Part shown: positions 6,735 to 14,370 of the stretch, one piece after another | How positions within the stretch are numbered: position 1 is the stretch's first letter | Layout: every line of letters starts with the position of its first letter | Source: a bacterium | GTDB taxonomy: Archaea; Nanoarchaeota; Nanoarchaeia; Woesearchaeales; UBA10216 | Length of the DNA stretch: 15,753 bases | NCBI GenBank assembly: GCA_024206195.1 | Contig: JAAGZO010000667.1 | Coordinates: forward strand, 1-15,753 | Direction: 5' to 3' | Program-made: the position numbers and the translations under genes | The notes under the pieces: model-generated | Database searches by the model: none | What the model was told of the DNA's origin: nothing | Seen by the model: the letters and a program-made list of their open reading frames with translations, nothing else

Positions 6735-9230
6735 ATGAATAAGTTTAAAAGTAAAATTAACGTATTCGCAATAGCATTGTTTGCTGTTTTCGCGATTTTC
6801 TGTGGTCCAGGAATCTACGCACAGGAGACTGATACCCTCTTTTTTGATGATTTCGAGAATGGTCTTGGTAACTGGATGGTAAGTGGTCAGGATTGGGGTA
6901 CAGACTCTTTGATATTTAGCAGTTCAACTCATTCAATCACGGATAGCCCGGGAGGAAATTATCCACAGTATTCAAATGCCACCATCACTCTTGCTTATCC
7001 GATAGATTTATCATCAAGCAACGCTCCCGTATTAAAATTCTGGCATAAATACTTTGTGCGTAATGGTTCAGACTACTGTCATGTTGAAATATCGGAAGAC
7101 GGGGGATATACTTGGGTAACAGATACGTCATTTACAGGTTATGTTACAACCTTAATACCGGTCCAGATAGATTTATCAGATTACAGTACTTCAACCATTC
7201 TCATAAGATTCAGGTTGAGAGATCATGGGGATAGTTATACCTACGATGGCTGGTACATTGATGATGTGGAAATTACCGAAACGGATGTATCTCAAATCCC
7301 CTTTCCTTTCTCTGATGATTTCGAGAATGGGCTTGATAACTGGCTGGTAAGCGGTCAGGATTGGGGCACAGATACTCTGGTATATAGCAGTTCAACTCAT
7401 TCAATCACGGATAGCCCGGGAGGAAATTATCCTCAATATTCAAATACTACAATCACTCTGGCCCATCCGATAGACCTGTCATCAAGCAATGCCCCGGTAT
7501 TAAAATTCTGGCACAAATATTTTGTCCGTAACGGATCAGACTACTGCCATGTTGAAATATCAGAGGATGGTGGATTTACCTGGATAACAGATACTTCTTT
7601 TACAGGATATGTAACGACTTTAGTACCAGTCCAGATAGATTTATCGGGTTACAGTGCCTCGTCCATTCTCGTGAGATTCAGGTTGAGAGATCATGGGGAT
7701 AGTTATACCTACGATGGCTGGTACATTGATGATGTGGAAATAACCGAAATGGATGTATCTCAGACTCCCTTTCCTTTCTCTGATGATTTCGAGAATGGGC
7801 TTGATAACTGGCTGGTAAGCGGTCAGGATTGGGGTACAGATACTTTGACATTTAGTAGTACTACACATTCTATAACGGATAGCCCGGAAGGAAATTATCC
7901 ACAGTATTCAAATGCTACCATCACTCTTGCTTATCCGATAGATTTATCATCAAGCAGCGCTCCCGTATTAAAATTCTGGCATAAATACTTTGTGCGTAAT
8001 GGTTCAGACTACTGTCACGTCGAAATATCGGAAGATGGTGGATATACCTGGGTAACAGAAACGTCATTTACAGGCTATGTTACAACCCTAATACCGGTCC
8101 AGATAGATTTATCAGAATACGGCTCCTCGCCTATTCTTGTAAGATTCAGGTTAAGAGATCATGGGGATAGCTATACATATAGCGGCTGGTACATTGATGA
8201 TGTGGAAATAACCGAAATGGATGTATCTCAGACTCCTTTTCCTTTCTTCGATGATTTCGAGAATGGACTTGATAACTGGCTTGTGAGCGGTCAGGATTGG
8301 GATACTGTTACTTGTGGAGATTCTAATCATTGTATTACAGATAGCCCGAGAGGAAATTACCCACAGTATTCAAATGCTACAATCACTCTTGCCCATCCGA
8401 TAGATTTATCATCAAGCAACGCTCCCGTACTAAAATTCTGGCATAAATACTTCGTGCGTAATGGTTCAGACTACTGTCACGTTGAAATATCAGAAGACGG
8501 TGGTTATACCTGGGTAACAGATACTTCCTTTACAGGATATGTTACAACTTTAGTTCCGGTCCAGATAGATTTATCTGATTACAGTGGCTCATCCATTCTC
8601 ATAAGATTCAGGTTGAGAGATCATGGGGACAGTTATACCTACGATGGTTGGTGTATTGATGATGTGGAGATTAAAGATATGCTTCCCGATATTACTGGTC
8701 TCGTCCGCAACAGTGATGATCAAGAACCAATATACTCTGTCCACATTCAGCTATCGGGAATTGATACACTTGATACATGGACTAACCGACAGGGTAGATA
8801 TTCGGTTGGTAGTGTAATCAGCGGTACCTACAATGTTTCCTTTTCCCATGAATTATATAGGGATACGGTCATTTATGACGTAGAGATTTCCGATCAGGGT
8901 ACAATCCAATTAGATGTCGATCTATATCCATTGCCAATTAGTGTGGATGATAAAAATGACATACCTCAAAACTTTTCTTTAAGCCGGAACTACCCCAATC
9001 CATTCAATCCATCGACTACAATATCATACGCAATCCCTGAAAGGTCAAATGTCAGGTTAGAGATATTCAATGTGATCGGTCAAAGGATTGATGTACTTGT
9101 TGATGATAATCAATCAACGGGAGAATATGCTGTGACGTGGGATGCCTCTAATTATTCCAGTGGTGTTTACTTCTATAGATTAACAACTGGTAATCACGCA
9201 CAAACAAAAAGAATGACACTGGTAAAGTAA
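6735..9230 (+). CDS. Secreted protein with four 156-residue repeats, carboxypeptidase-regulatory-like domain and sorting tail
   Basis: 831 residues from ATG 6735, which has AAGGAG 7 nt upstream and begins a signal peptide of about 29 residues ending YAQ. Four tandem domains follow (about 38-193, 194-349, 350-505, 506-650). Each starts DDFENGLDNW, contains a Trp- and Cys-bearing core (HKYFVRNGSDYCHVEISEDGG) and ends DGWYIDDVEI, like MAM/jelly-roll modules of secreted peptidases and adhesins, but no catalytic domain is present. Next come a Cna-B/carboxypeptidase-regulatory-like beta sandwich (about 652-731, DITGLVRN to GTYNVSF) and an 86-residue tail with NYPNPFNPSTTISY and a final KRMTLVK, the T9SS type A/FlgD-like sorting domain. 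It likely works as a surface or secreted binding protein. Repeat 4 is two residues shorter near its start and replaces Tyr with Cys in the GWCIDD motif. Monocistronic, with a sigma54-like promoter at 6558. Confidence 0.85.
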   Translation: MNKFKSKINVFAIALFAVFAIFCGPGIYAQETDTLFFDDFENGLGNWMVSGQDWGTDSLIFSSSTHSITDSPGGNYPQYSNATITLAYPIDLSSSNAPVLKFWHKYFVRNGSDYCHVEISEDGGYTWVTDTSFTGYVTTLIPVQIDLSDYSTSTILIRFRLRDHGDSYTYDGWYIDDVEITETDVSQIPFPFSDDFENGLDNWLVSGQDWGTDTLVYSSSTHSITDSPGGNYPQYSNTTITLAHPIDLSSSNAPVLKFWHKYFVRNGSDYCHVEISEDGGFTWITDTSFTGYVTTLVPVQIDLSGYSASSILVRFRLRDHGDSYTYDGWYIDDVEITEMDVSQTPFPFSDDFENGLDNWLVSGQDWGTDTLTFSSTTHSITDSPEGNYPQYSNATITLAYPIDLSSSSAPVLKFWHKYFVRNGSDYCHVEISEDGGYTWVTETSFTGYVTTLIPVQIDLSEYGSSPILVRFRLRDHGDSYTYSGWYIDDVEITEMDVSQTPFPFFDDFENGLDNWLVSGQDWDTVTCGDSNHCITDSPRGNYPQYSNATITLAHPIDLSSSNAPVLKFWHKYFVRNGSDYCHVEISEDGGYTWVTDTSFTGYVTTLVPVQIDLSDYSGSSILIRFRLRDHGDSYTYDGWCIDDVEIKDMLPDITGLVRNSDDQEPIYSVHIQLSGIDTLDTWTNRQGRYSVGSVISGTYNVSFSHELYRDTVIYDVEISDQGTIQLDVDLYPLPISVDDKNDIPQNFSLSRNYPNPFNPSTTISYAIPERSNVRLEIFNVIGQRIDVLVDDNQSTGEYAVTWDASNYSSGVYFYRLTTGNHAQTKRMTLVK
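6846..8683 (+). repeat. Four tandem 468-bp coding repeats
   Basis: Units begin with GATGATTTCGAGAATGG at 6846, 7314, 7782 and 8250, an exact 468-bp period. The last unit ends near 8683 and is 6 bp shorter. Copies are near-identical over long blocks, but the closest partner changes along the unit. Units 1 and 2 match best around CACGGATAGCCCGGGAGG, units 1 and 3 match best around CGCTCCCGTATTAAAATTC, and units 2 and 3 at the start. This mosaic indicates recombination or gene conversion between units. Confidence 0.95.
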
Positions 9231-9248
9231 AAGTAAGGATTAATAGTA

Positions 9249-9285
9249 ACGGGTTGGGTTAATAGCCCAACCCGTATTTAGCTTG
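9249..9285 (+). terminator. Hairpin terminator after the repeat protein
   Basis: A perfect 10-bp GC-rich stem ACGGGTTGGG (9249-9258) / CCCAACCCGT (9266-9275) with a 7-nt loop lies 18 nt after the stop codon. The following ATTTAGCTTG is a weak T-tract, so efficiency is uncertain. The stem shares GGGTTG with the terminator at 6302. Confidence 0.65.
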
Positions 9286-9317
9286 TTGAACCTAAACCGG
9301 AAATCCATGAAACTATG

Positions 9318-9346
9318 TTGACATTTCATTACAAAATCAATATTTT
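9318..9346 (+). promoter_or_regulatory. Sigma70-type promoter for the FG-GAP gene unit
   Basis: TTGACA (9318-9323), a 17-bp spacer and TATTTT (9341-9346) lie about 90 bp before the start of the first propeller gene and after the preceding hairpin. No -24/-12 motif is present, so this unit seems outside the sigma54 regulon. Confidence 0.5.
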
Positions 9347-9435
9347 AAAATCTGACCCATCCATTCTAATCATTCACTATTTCAAGCTAAGGACGTTCTT
9401 TAAACAGTTAACATCATTAAACTTCGAGGTATGTA

Positions 9436-10833
9436 ATGAAAAAAGTACTGCTGTTCTCACTTGCTACTTGTTTGGTCATATTAGCATCTAATGTTTTTGC
9501 TCAGGATTCGTTATTTAGTCCGCCAGTCAATTATGGGGCTGGTGATGCTCCCTCTTCAGTCTATTCTGCCGATTTTGACGGTGATAGCGACAACGACCTG
9601 GCGGTGGCTAATGCAGGTTCCGATAATGTCTCCATACTGCTCAACAACGGCGACGGCACCTTTACGTCGGCGATCAATTATGGGGTCGGGGATGCCCCCC
9701 GTCCAGTCTATTCCGCCGATTTAGATGGCGATAGCGACAACGACCTGGCAGTGGTTAATGATGATTCCAACAACATCTCCATACTGCTGAATAACGGTGA
9801 CGGCACCTTTGCTGCGGCTGTCAATTATGGGGTTGGTGATTATCCCATTTCAGTCTATTCTGCCGATTTTGACGGCGATCGCAATAACGACCTGGCGGTG
9901 GCTAATGGTATCTCCGACAATGTCTCTATCCTGCTCAACAACGGCGACGGCACCTTTCAGGCTGCGGTTAATTATGAGGCCGGTGATTATCCCCATTCAG
10001 TCTATTCTTCCGATTTAGACGGCGATAGCACCAACGACCTGGCGGTGACTAATGCCAATTCCGATAATGTCTCTATCCTGTTTAACAACGGCGACGGCAC
10101 CTTTGCCTCGGCTGTCAATTATTTAGTCGGTGATTATCCCGAATCAGTCTATTCCACAGATTTAGACGGCGACAGCGACAACGACCTGGCGGTGGCTAAT
10201 GCAGGTTCCGATAATGTCTCTATCCTGCTTAACAATGGCGATGGCACCTTTACCTTCGCGGTCATTTATAGGACCGATAATTATCCCATTTCAATCTGTT
10301 CTGCCGATTTAGACAGCGATAGTGACAACGACCTGGCTGTGGCTAATAGGCTTTCCGGCAATGTCTCCATCCTGCTGAATAACGGTGACGGTACCTTTAC
10401 CTTGGCCGTCAATTATGTGGCCGGTGATTATCCCTATTCAGTCTATTCCGCCGATTTAGACGGCGATAGTGACAACGACCTGGCTGTGGCTAATGCTGCT
10501 TCCGACAATGTCTCAATATTGTTTAACAACACTGTGCAAACATCGGTAGACCCTGGAATTTATTTTCCTCTCGAATATGAATTACTTAAAAATTATCCTA
10601 ATCCTTTTAATGCTACTACTACTATTTCATTCGATTTGGCAAGGAGGGGTGATGTTGTGATGACAGTCTTCAATCTACTTGGTCAGAAAATCGAAACACT
10701 TGTCAACGGGCATATGAAAGCCGGTTCTCATTCAATCAACTGGGATGCATCTATTTATTCAAGCGGCATTTATTTCTATAAACTTACGACAGGAGATGAT
10801 TCATTCACCAAGCGGATGACGTTGTTGAAATAA
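9436..10833 (+). CDS. Secreted seven-repeat FG-GAP/VCBS beta-propeller protein with sorting tail (copy A)
   Basis: 465 residues. ATG 9436 has GAGGT 5 nt upstream and starts a signal peptide of about 22 residues (MKKVLLFSLATCLVILASNVFAQ). Seven 49-residue units follow from residue 32, each with SVYSADFDGDSDNDLAVAN, SDNVSILLNNGDGTF and a linker A-NY-GDYP. The DxDGDxxxDLAV loops are the calcium-binding type of FG-GAP/VCBS repeats, and seven copies fit a complete seven-bladed propeller as in integrin alpha heads. The tail (about 386-465, NYPNPFNATTTISF to KRMTLLK) is a T9SS type A/FlgD-like sorting domain. It likely acts outside the cell in adhesion or polymer binding. The repeat DNA is more GC-rich and more uniform than its surroundings. 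Followed 35 bp later by a paralogue of identical length. Confidence 0.88.
   Translation: MKKVLLFSLATCLVILASNVFAQDSLFSPPVNYGAGDAPSSVYSADFDGDSDNDLAVANAGSDNVSILLNNGDGTFTSAINYGVGDAPRPVYSADLDGDSDNDLAVVNDDSNNISILLNNGDGTFAAAVNYGVGDYPISVYSADFDGDRNNDLAVANGISDNVSILLNNGDGTFQAAVNYEAGDYPHSVYSSDLDGDSTNDLAVTNANSDNVSILFNNGDGTFASAVNYLVGDYPESVYSTDLDGDSDNDLAVANAGSDNVSILLNNGDGTFTFAVIYRTDNYPISICSADLDSDSDNDLAVANRLSGNVSILLNNGDGTFTLAVNYVAGDYPYSVYSADLDGDSDNDLAVANAASDNVSILFNNTVQTSVDPGIYFPLEYELLKNYPNPFNATTTISFDLARRGDVVMTVFNLLGQKIETLVNGHMKAGSHSINWDASIYSSGIYFYKLTTGDDSFTKRMTLLK
9529..10557 (+). repeat. Seven tandem 147-bp coding repeats (homogenised)
   Basis: Units start at 9529, 9676, 9823, 9970, 10117, 10264 and 10411, an exact 147-bp period. 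Blocks such as GACAACGACCTGGC and AACAACGGCGACGGCACC recur almost unchanged, including at third codon positions. This points to recent amplification or ongoing conversion. The last unit loses its final linker before the tail. Confidence 0.95.
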
Positions 10834-10868
10834 TAATCCTTAAATATCCACCAGTTTAGGAGAATCCA

Positions 10869-12266
10869 ATGAAAACCAAAATAATAACTGTTTTACTGAT
10901 TGCTGCCTTACTCACTGCAAATTCGATAGTTCATGCGGAATGGATGGGTTTTGAGTCTGCTGTCAATTATCCTGTTGGCGACGGCTCGAATTGTGTCTAC
11001 ACTGCCGATCTTGACGGTGACTTTGACTGCGACCTAGCGGTCACTAACTATTTGGACTATAATGTATCAATCCTGATAAATACTGGTAATGGTATTTTCG
11101 AATTATCAGACCACTATTCTACAGGATACTATCCAGGTTCGGTTTATGCCATTGATTTGGATGGTGACGATGATAGCGATTTAGCAGTGGCAAACAACGG
11201 CTCCGACAATATTTCTATCTTGTTTAATAATGGTAATGGGATGTTTCAACAAGCAATAAATTATAGTACTGGCGAATTACCCTGGTTTGTCTGTTCTAGC
11301 GATTTTGATAGTGATTACGATAACGACCTTGTAGTCGCTAACAAGTTTTCACATAATATTTCCATTTTTTTTAACGATGGAGGTGGATCCTTTGATTCGG
11401 TTGTTTACTATTCAGTCGGTTATTTCCCCGTCTCCATCTATTCCGCTGATCTGGATGGGGATAGCGATTACGACTTAGCGGTAGCTAACGAAGGCTCCGA
11501 TAATATTTCGATCCTACTCAATGATGGTAACGGTGATTTTCAACCAGCCAATCATTATGAAGTTGGCGAAAATCCTATTTCTGTTTATTCAGGCGACTTG
11601 GACGGAGACGCCGATCTCGACCTTGCAGTGGCCAATTGGAATAGCGACAGCATCTCGATACTGTGGAATTATGGTGATGGTTCCTTTCAGCAAAGAACTG
11701 ATTATGGAATGCTGAGTAATCCCTCCAGGATAAATGGAACCGATTTGGATGGGGATGGTGATATTGACTTATCAGTAACCTTAAGTTATTTTGACGATAC
11801 TGCAGTTCTAATCAATAATGGAGAAGGAGTCTTTGAGTTGACCGCTAATTACTCCACTGACGATTTCCCAATTTCGCTCTGTTCTGCTGACTTTAATGGC
11901 GATGACTTCGACGATCTCGCGGTAGCTAATAGGTCTTCCGATAACGTTTCGATACTAATCAACAAGGGAATTGAAACATATTGTAATCACAATGTGTTGC
12001 CGATTGGCGCAAATCTAATAGACGTATTTCCTAATCCTTTCAATGCTTCGACAAACATATCTTTTAATGTTACTCATAAAAGTTATGTTAATCTGATCGT
12101 ATACAACATACTCGGTCAAAAGATTGAAACTCTTATTGACGGACAAATGAAAGCCGATAATCACGAAATAAAATGGAACGCTTCTAATTACTCATCTGGG
12201 ATCTACTTTTATCGGCTTACAGCTGGAGATAGATCGTTTACTAAGAGGATGACGCTGTTGAAATAA
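10869..12266 (+). CDS. Secreted seven-repeat FG-GAP/VCBS beta-propeller protein with sorting tail (copy B)
   Basis: Also 465 residues, with the same layout as its upstream neighbour: a signal peptide of about 23 residues (MKTKIITVLLIAALLTANSIVHA), seven 49-residue FG-GAP-like units from residue 33, and a sorting tail (about 385-465, DVFPNPFNASTNISF to KRMTLLK). AGGAGA lies 6 nt before ATG 10869. Units are diverged from each other; unit 6 (NPSRINGTDLDGDGDIDLSVTLSYFDDTAV) is the most degenerate and unit 3 has DFDSD in place of DFDGD, so one calcium loop may be weakened. Unlike copy A, codon use is AT-rich and repeats are not homogenised. The 35-bp gap to copy A and 24-bp gap to the phosphoesterase suggest one transcript. 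Probable extracellular binding protein. Confidence 0.88.
   Translation: MKTKIITVLLIAALLTANSIVHAEWMGFESAVNYPVGDGSNCVYTADLDGDFDCDLAVTNYLDYNVSILINTGNGIFELSDHYSTGYYPGSVYAIDLDGDDDSDLAVANNGSDNISILFNNGNGMFQQAINYSTGELPWFVCSSDFDSDYDNDLVVANKFSHNISIFFNDGGGSFDSVVYYSVGYFPVSIYSADLDGDSDYDLAVANEGSDNISILLNDGNGDFQPANHYEVGENPISVYSGDLDGDADLDLAVANWNSDSISILWNYGDGSFQQRTDYGMLSNPSRINGTDLDGDGDIDLSVTLSYFDDTAVLINNGEGVFELTANYSTDDFPISLCSADFNGDDFDDLAVANRSSDNVSILINKGIETYCNHNVLPIGANLIDVFPNPFNASTNISFNVTHKSYVNLIVYNILGQKIETLIDGQMKADNHEIKWNASNYSSGIYFYRLTAGDRSFTKRMTLLK
10965..11993 (+). repeat. Seven diverged 147-bp coding repeats
   Basis: Units start at 10965, 11112, 11259, 11406, 11553, 11700 and 11847. The 147-bp period equals that of copy A, but conservation is at protein level (SADLDGD..DLAVAN..SDNISILLN) with little DNA identity. 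Confidence 0.9.
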
Positions 12267-12290
12267 CAGAGAAAGTTAAACTGGAAATTT

Positions 12291-13040
12291 ATGAAATTAG
12301 GATTTTTCTCAGATGTTCATTCAAATCTTGAGGCATTAAAAGCGGTTTTAGCTGACGCCGAATCGGAAAAGCTTGATAGGCTCTACTTTTTAGGAGATGC
12401 CGTCGGTTACGGACCCAATCCCAATAAGTGTGTTGAGTTAATATACAATAATGCTGATGTTTGTTTGATGGGTAATCATGATCATGCGGCATTGGGATTA
12501 ACGAATATGGACTGCTTTAACAGATATGCTCGAACTTCTATTGAGTTCACCAAAAGAATCTTAACAAGAAAAAGCAAAGATTTATTAGGATCATTTATAT
12601 TTGAACACATATCTGATGATTTCCATTTAGTACATTCCTCTCCCCTATACCCAAAGCATTGGGAATACATAACATCAATTCAGGAAGTAAGTCGAAATTT
12701 CCCCTTTTTAAAGAGTGATATATGCATTATCGGACATACTCATAGTCCAAAAGTGTTTTGTCGAGAGGAAAAAGGAGATATAATTCAAGAGTTACATGTC
12801 GATATAAGAAAACTATCAGAGCGAAAAAGATATATAATAAACGTTGGAAGTGTCGGTCAACCACGAGATAATAATCCGGATAGTTGTTATTTGATTTACG
12901 ATACTGAAAGCCGAATAATCAATTTTAAACGTATTCCTTATGATTTTAAAAAAACCCAAAAGAAAATGGCTAAAGCAGGTCTTCCGGATTTCCTTATAGA
13001 GCGATTGGGGAATTACATTTTGGCAGAACACTTGGGGTAG
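12291..13040 (+). CDS. Calcineurin-like metallophosphoesterase (Metallophos_2/YfcE-like)
   Basis: A 249-residue cytoplasmic protein without signal peptide. All metal-binding motifs are present: D8-x-H10 in FSDVHSN, G35-D36 in FLGDAVGYGPNP, G61-N62-H63-D64, VHSSP with H115, and G148-H149-T150-H151, followed by INVGSVGQPRDNNP (183-196), typical of the YfcE/Metallophos_2 group. These are two-metal phosphodiesterases or phosphatases; the natural substrate cannot be told here. ATG 12291 is preceded only by a weak TGGAAA, and the gene lies 24 bp after copy B, which suggests translation from a shared message. Its role beside secreted propeller genes is not obvious and may be incidental. Confidence 0.88.
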   Translation: MKLGFFSDVHSNLEALKAVLADAESEKLDRLYFLGDAVGYGPNPNKCVELIYNNADVCLMGNHDHAALGLTNMDCFNRYARTSIEFTKRILTRKSKDLLGSFIFEHISDDFHLVHSSPLYPKHWEYITSIQEVSRNFPFLKSDICIIGHTHSPKVFCREEKGDIIQELHVDIRKLSERKRYIINVGSVGQPRDNNPDSCYLIYDTESRIINFKRIPYDFKKTQKKMAKAGLPDFLIERLGNYILAEHLG

Positions 13041-13120
13041 ATATAGAAAATAGGGGAAAACCTGATCATTAAGATAAAATCCTATAACTGATTTAAAATT
13101 GATTTTGTGGAGATTGACAA

Positions 13121-13951
13121 GTGAGTAGTTATGATGCCAGAAATATAAAAACCTTTTATAATGAATATGGAATTAAAGAATGGGAAAGGTGGGATAAAAG
13201 CATTGTTCAAAAAGTAAGGTTTGAAATTCATCTTTATTATCTTAAAAGCTTTCTTGAGTCTGATAACAGAATACTAGAGGTAGGAGCAGGTCCAGGGAGG
13301 TTTACTATTGAATTAGCTCAGATTTCGAATAAGTTGGTTATAGCAGATATTTCTTCTACGCAATTGAATCTCAACAAAGAAAATGCTATAAAGATGGGTT
13401 TTGAAAGAGCAGTTGAAAAATGGGTAGAGTGTGATATCTGCGATATGACACAACATTTTGATGATGATGAGTTCGATGCTGTTGTCTGTTATGGTGGCCC
13501 TTTAAGTTATGTTTTTGAAGAACGGGAAAAAGCTTTGAAGGAACTTTTGCGCGTCATAAAACCGAGGGGATTTCTTTTTCTGGGAGTTATGAGCTTATGG
13601 GGATCATGTTACCAATTCTTCTCTGCGGTTCTTGAAACAAAGCCTGAGGTAAACAGGAAAATCATAGCGACAGGAGATATAAATCTGGAAAACTACCCGG
13701 ATACTAAGCATCATTTTCATATGTTCCGAGCTGAGGAACTCTGTGATTTTCTCGCTAATGCGGGAGTTTCAGTTGAAGTTATATCCGCCAGTAATTGCCT
13801 TACTGCCAGATGGGATGAATACTTAAGTACTATTGAGGAGAATACAGAAACATGGGAACACATGTTGGAAATGGAATTGATGGCCTGCCGTGAATCAGGT
13901 TGTCTCGACATGGGTACCCATCTCATTGCTGTTTGTAGGAAACAAGGTTAA
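13121..13951 (+). CDS. Class I SAM-dependent methyltransferase
   Basis: 276 residues starting with GTG 13121; GGAGA (13109-13113) is 7 nt upstream and no better ATG exists. The Rossmann-fold signatures are clear: motif I ILEVGAGPGRF (51-61), the acidic residue ending strand 2 (LVIADIS, D76), ECDICDM (103-109), motif IV FDAVVCYGGPLSYV (118-131) and the post-motif KPRGFLFLGV (147-156). The family is of the Methyltransf_11/25 type, acting on small molecules or other acceptors; the substrate is unknown. The C-terminal part has several Cys residues (CLTARW, ACRESGC). It follows the phosphoesterase by 80 bp and precedes a terminator, so it probably ends the transcription unit, although the gap could hold its own promoter. 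Confidence 0.87.
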   Translation: MSSYDARNIKTFYNEYGIKEWERWDKSIVQKVRFEIHLYYLKSFLESDNRILEVGAGPGRFTIELAQISNKLVIADISSTQLNLNKENAIKMGFERAVEKWVECDICDMTQHFDDDEFDAVVCYGGPLSYVFEEREKALKELLRVIKPRGFLFLGVMSLWGSCYQFFSAVLETKPEVNRKIIATGDINLENYPDTKHHFHMFRAEELCDFLANAGVSVEVISASNCLTARWDEYLSTIEENTETWEHMLEMELMACRESGCLDMGTHLIAVCRKQG

Positions 13952-14010
13952 AATAGTCACCACAAGTCCACACCCGTTGGCGTATCTGTAGTATTTATCT
14001 TAAGGTTTAT

Positions 14011-14049
14011 GAGAGTGACTCAATCAAGTCGCTCTTATTAGATTTTTAT
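14011..14049 (+). terminator. Hairpin terminator after the methyltransferase
   Basis: GAGAGTGACT (14011-14020) pairs with AGTCGCTCTT (14027-14036) over 10 bp with two G-T pairs and a 6-nt loop. A TTTTT run follows at 14043-14047. It lies 60 nt after the stop codon. Confidence 0.65.
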
Positions 14050-14160
14050 TGGGATATGATGGGATTATTATGAACTTGATTGGACATAATATTGACATAC
14101 CTTGATTTTCAGTGTCGTAAGTTGTTGAGTCATTAGGGTTTTAGGATTGTGGGTGATTGA

Positions 14161-14215
14161 CTGCTAAGCAGTTATAGGGTAACACCTATCCAGGGTTCGA
14201 ATCCCTGCCCCTCCG
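14161..14215 (+). tRNA. 3' fragment of tRNA-Ser(GCU), probable integrase att site
   Basis: Beginning in the anticodon loop CTGCTAA (14161-14167), the sequence has the 3' anticodon stem GCAGT, a long variable arm ATAGG/CCTAT (14174-14189) typical of tRNA-Ser, a perfect T arm CAGGG-TTCGAAT-CCCTG (14191-14207), acceptor strand CCCCTCC and discriminator G (14215). CCA is not encoded. The 5' half is missing: no GGAGGGG acceptor strand or D-arm/A-box lies upstream. The match breaks at the anticodon loop, where CTGCTAAGCAG is itself a perfect dyad, as expected for a tyrosine-recombinase crossover site. It is therefore not a working tRNA but the remnant of integration, 152 bp from an integrase gene. 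Confidence 0.8.
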
Positions 14216-14308
14216 TTTTAATCCCTTATCCTACAATATGTTAGGGCGTGTCAATCAAGCAAAATAATTGCGGAAATATTTTCCCAATTAGGACTATTTG
14301 GGATAAAA

Positions 14309-14370
14309 TAGTCATAAAAGTGACATACTTTTGACATACCTAAGTATGTCTTGTATGTTTTTTATGACTA
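14309..14370. repeat. 62-bp imperfect palindrome with TGACATAC repeats
   Basis: Outer arms TAGTCATAAAA (14309-14319) / TTTTATGACTA (14360-14370) are exact over 11 bp. Within them ACATAC (14323-14328) pairs with GTATGT (14353-14358), and GACATAC (14333-14339) with GTATGTC (14344-14350) around CTAA. TGACATAC appears directly at 14321 and 14332, 11 bp apart, about one helical turn. One more copy lies at 14093-14100 on the other side of the tRNA fragment. They could be integrase arm-binding sites, or a terminator structure at the integrase stop codon, which overlaps the palindrome's right arm. Confidence 0.6.

Noticed and set aside
7641..7868. Minus-strand open frame inside the repeat protein
   Set aside because: Antisense shadow of repeats 2 and 3, with no ribosome binding site or recognisable product.
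6846..8683. CRISPR-like array
   Set aside because: The repeats are 468 bp, continuous and coding, without spacers.
9491..10018. Overlapping plus-strand open frames inside propeller copy A
   Set aside because: They arise because the 147-bp repeats have a multiple-of-three period, so an open alternate frame in one unit is open in the others. No SD, and the products are low-complexity repeats.
12289..12492. Minus-strand open frame across the start of the phosphoesterase
   Set aside because: The plus-strand gene carries all metallophosphoesterase motifs here; the antisense frame has no supporting feature.
14101..14215. Complete tRNA-Ser gene
   Set aside because: The 3' half is convincing, but no acceptor 5' strand (GGAGGGG), D arm or 5' anticodon stem exists upstream; only four of five anticodon-stem pairs can be forced with local sequence.
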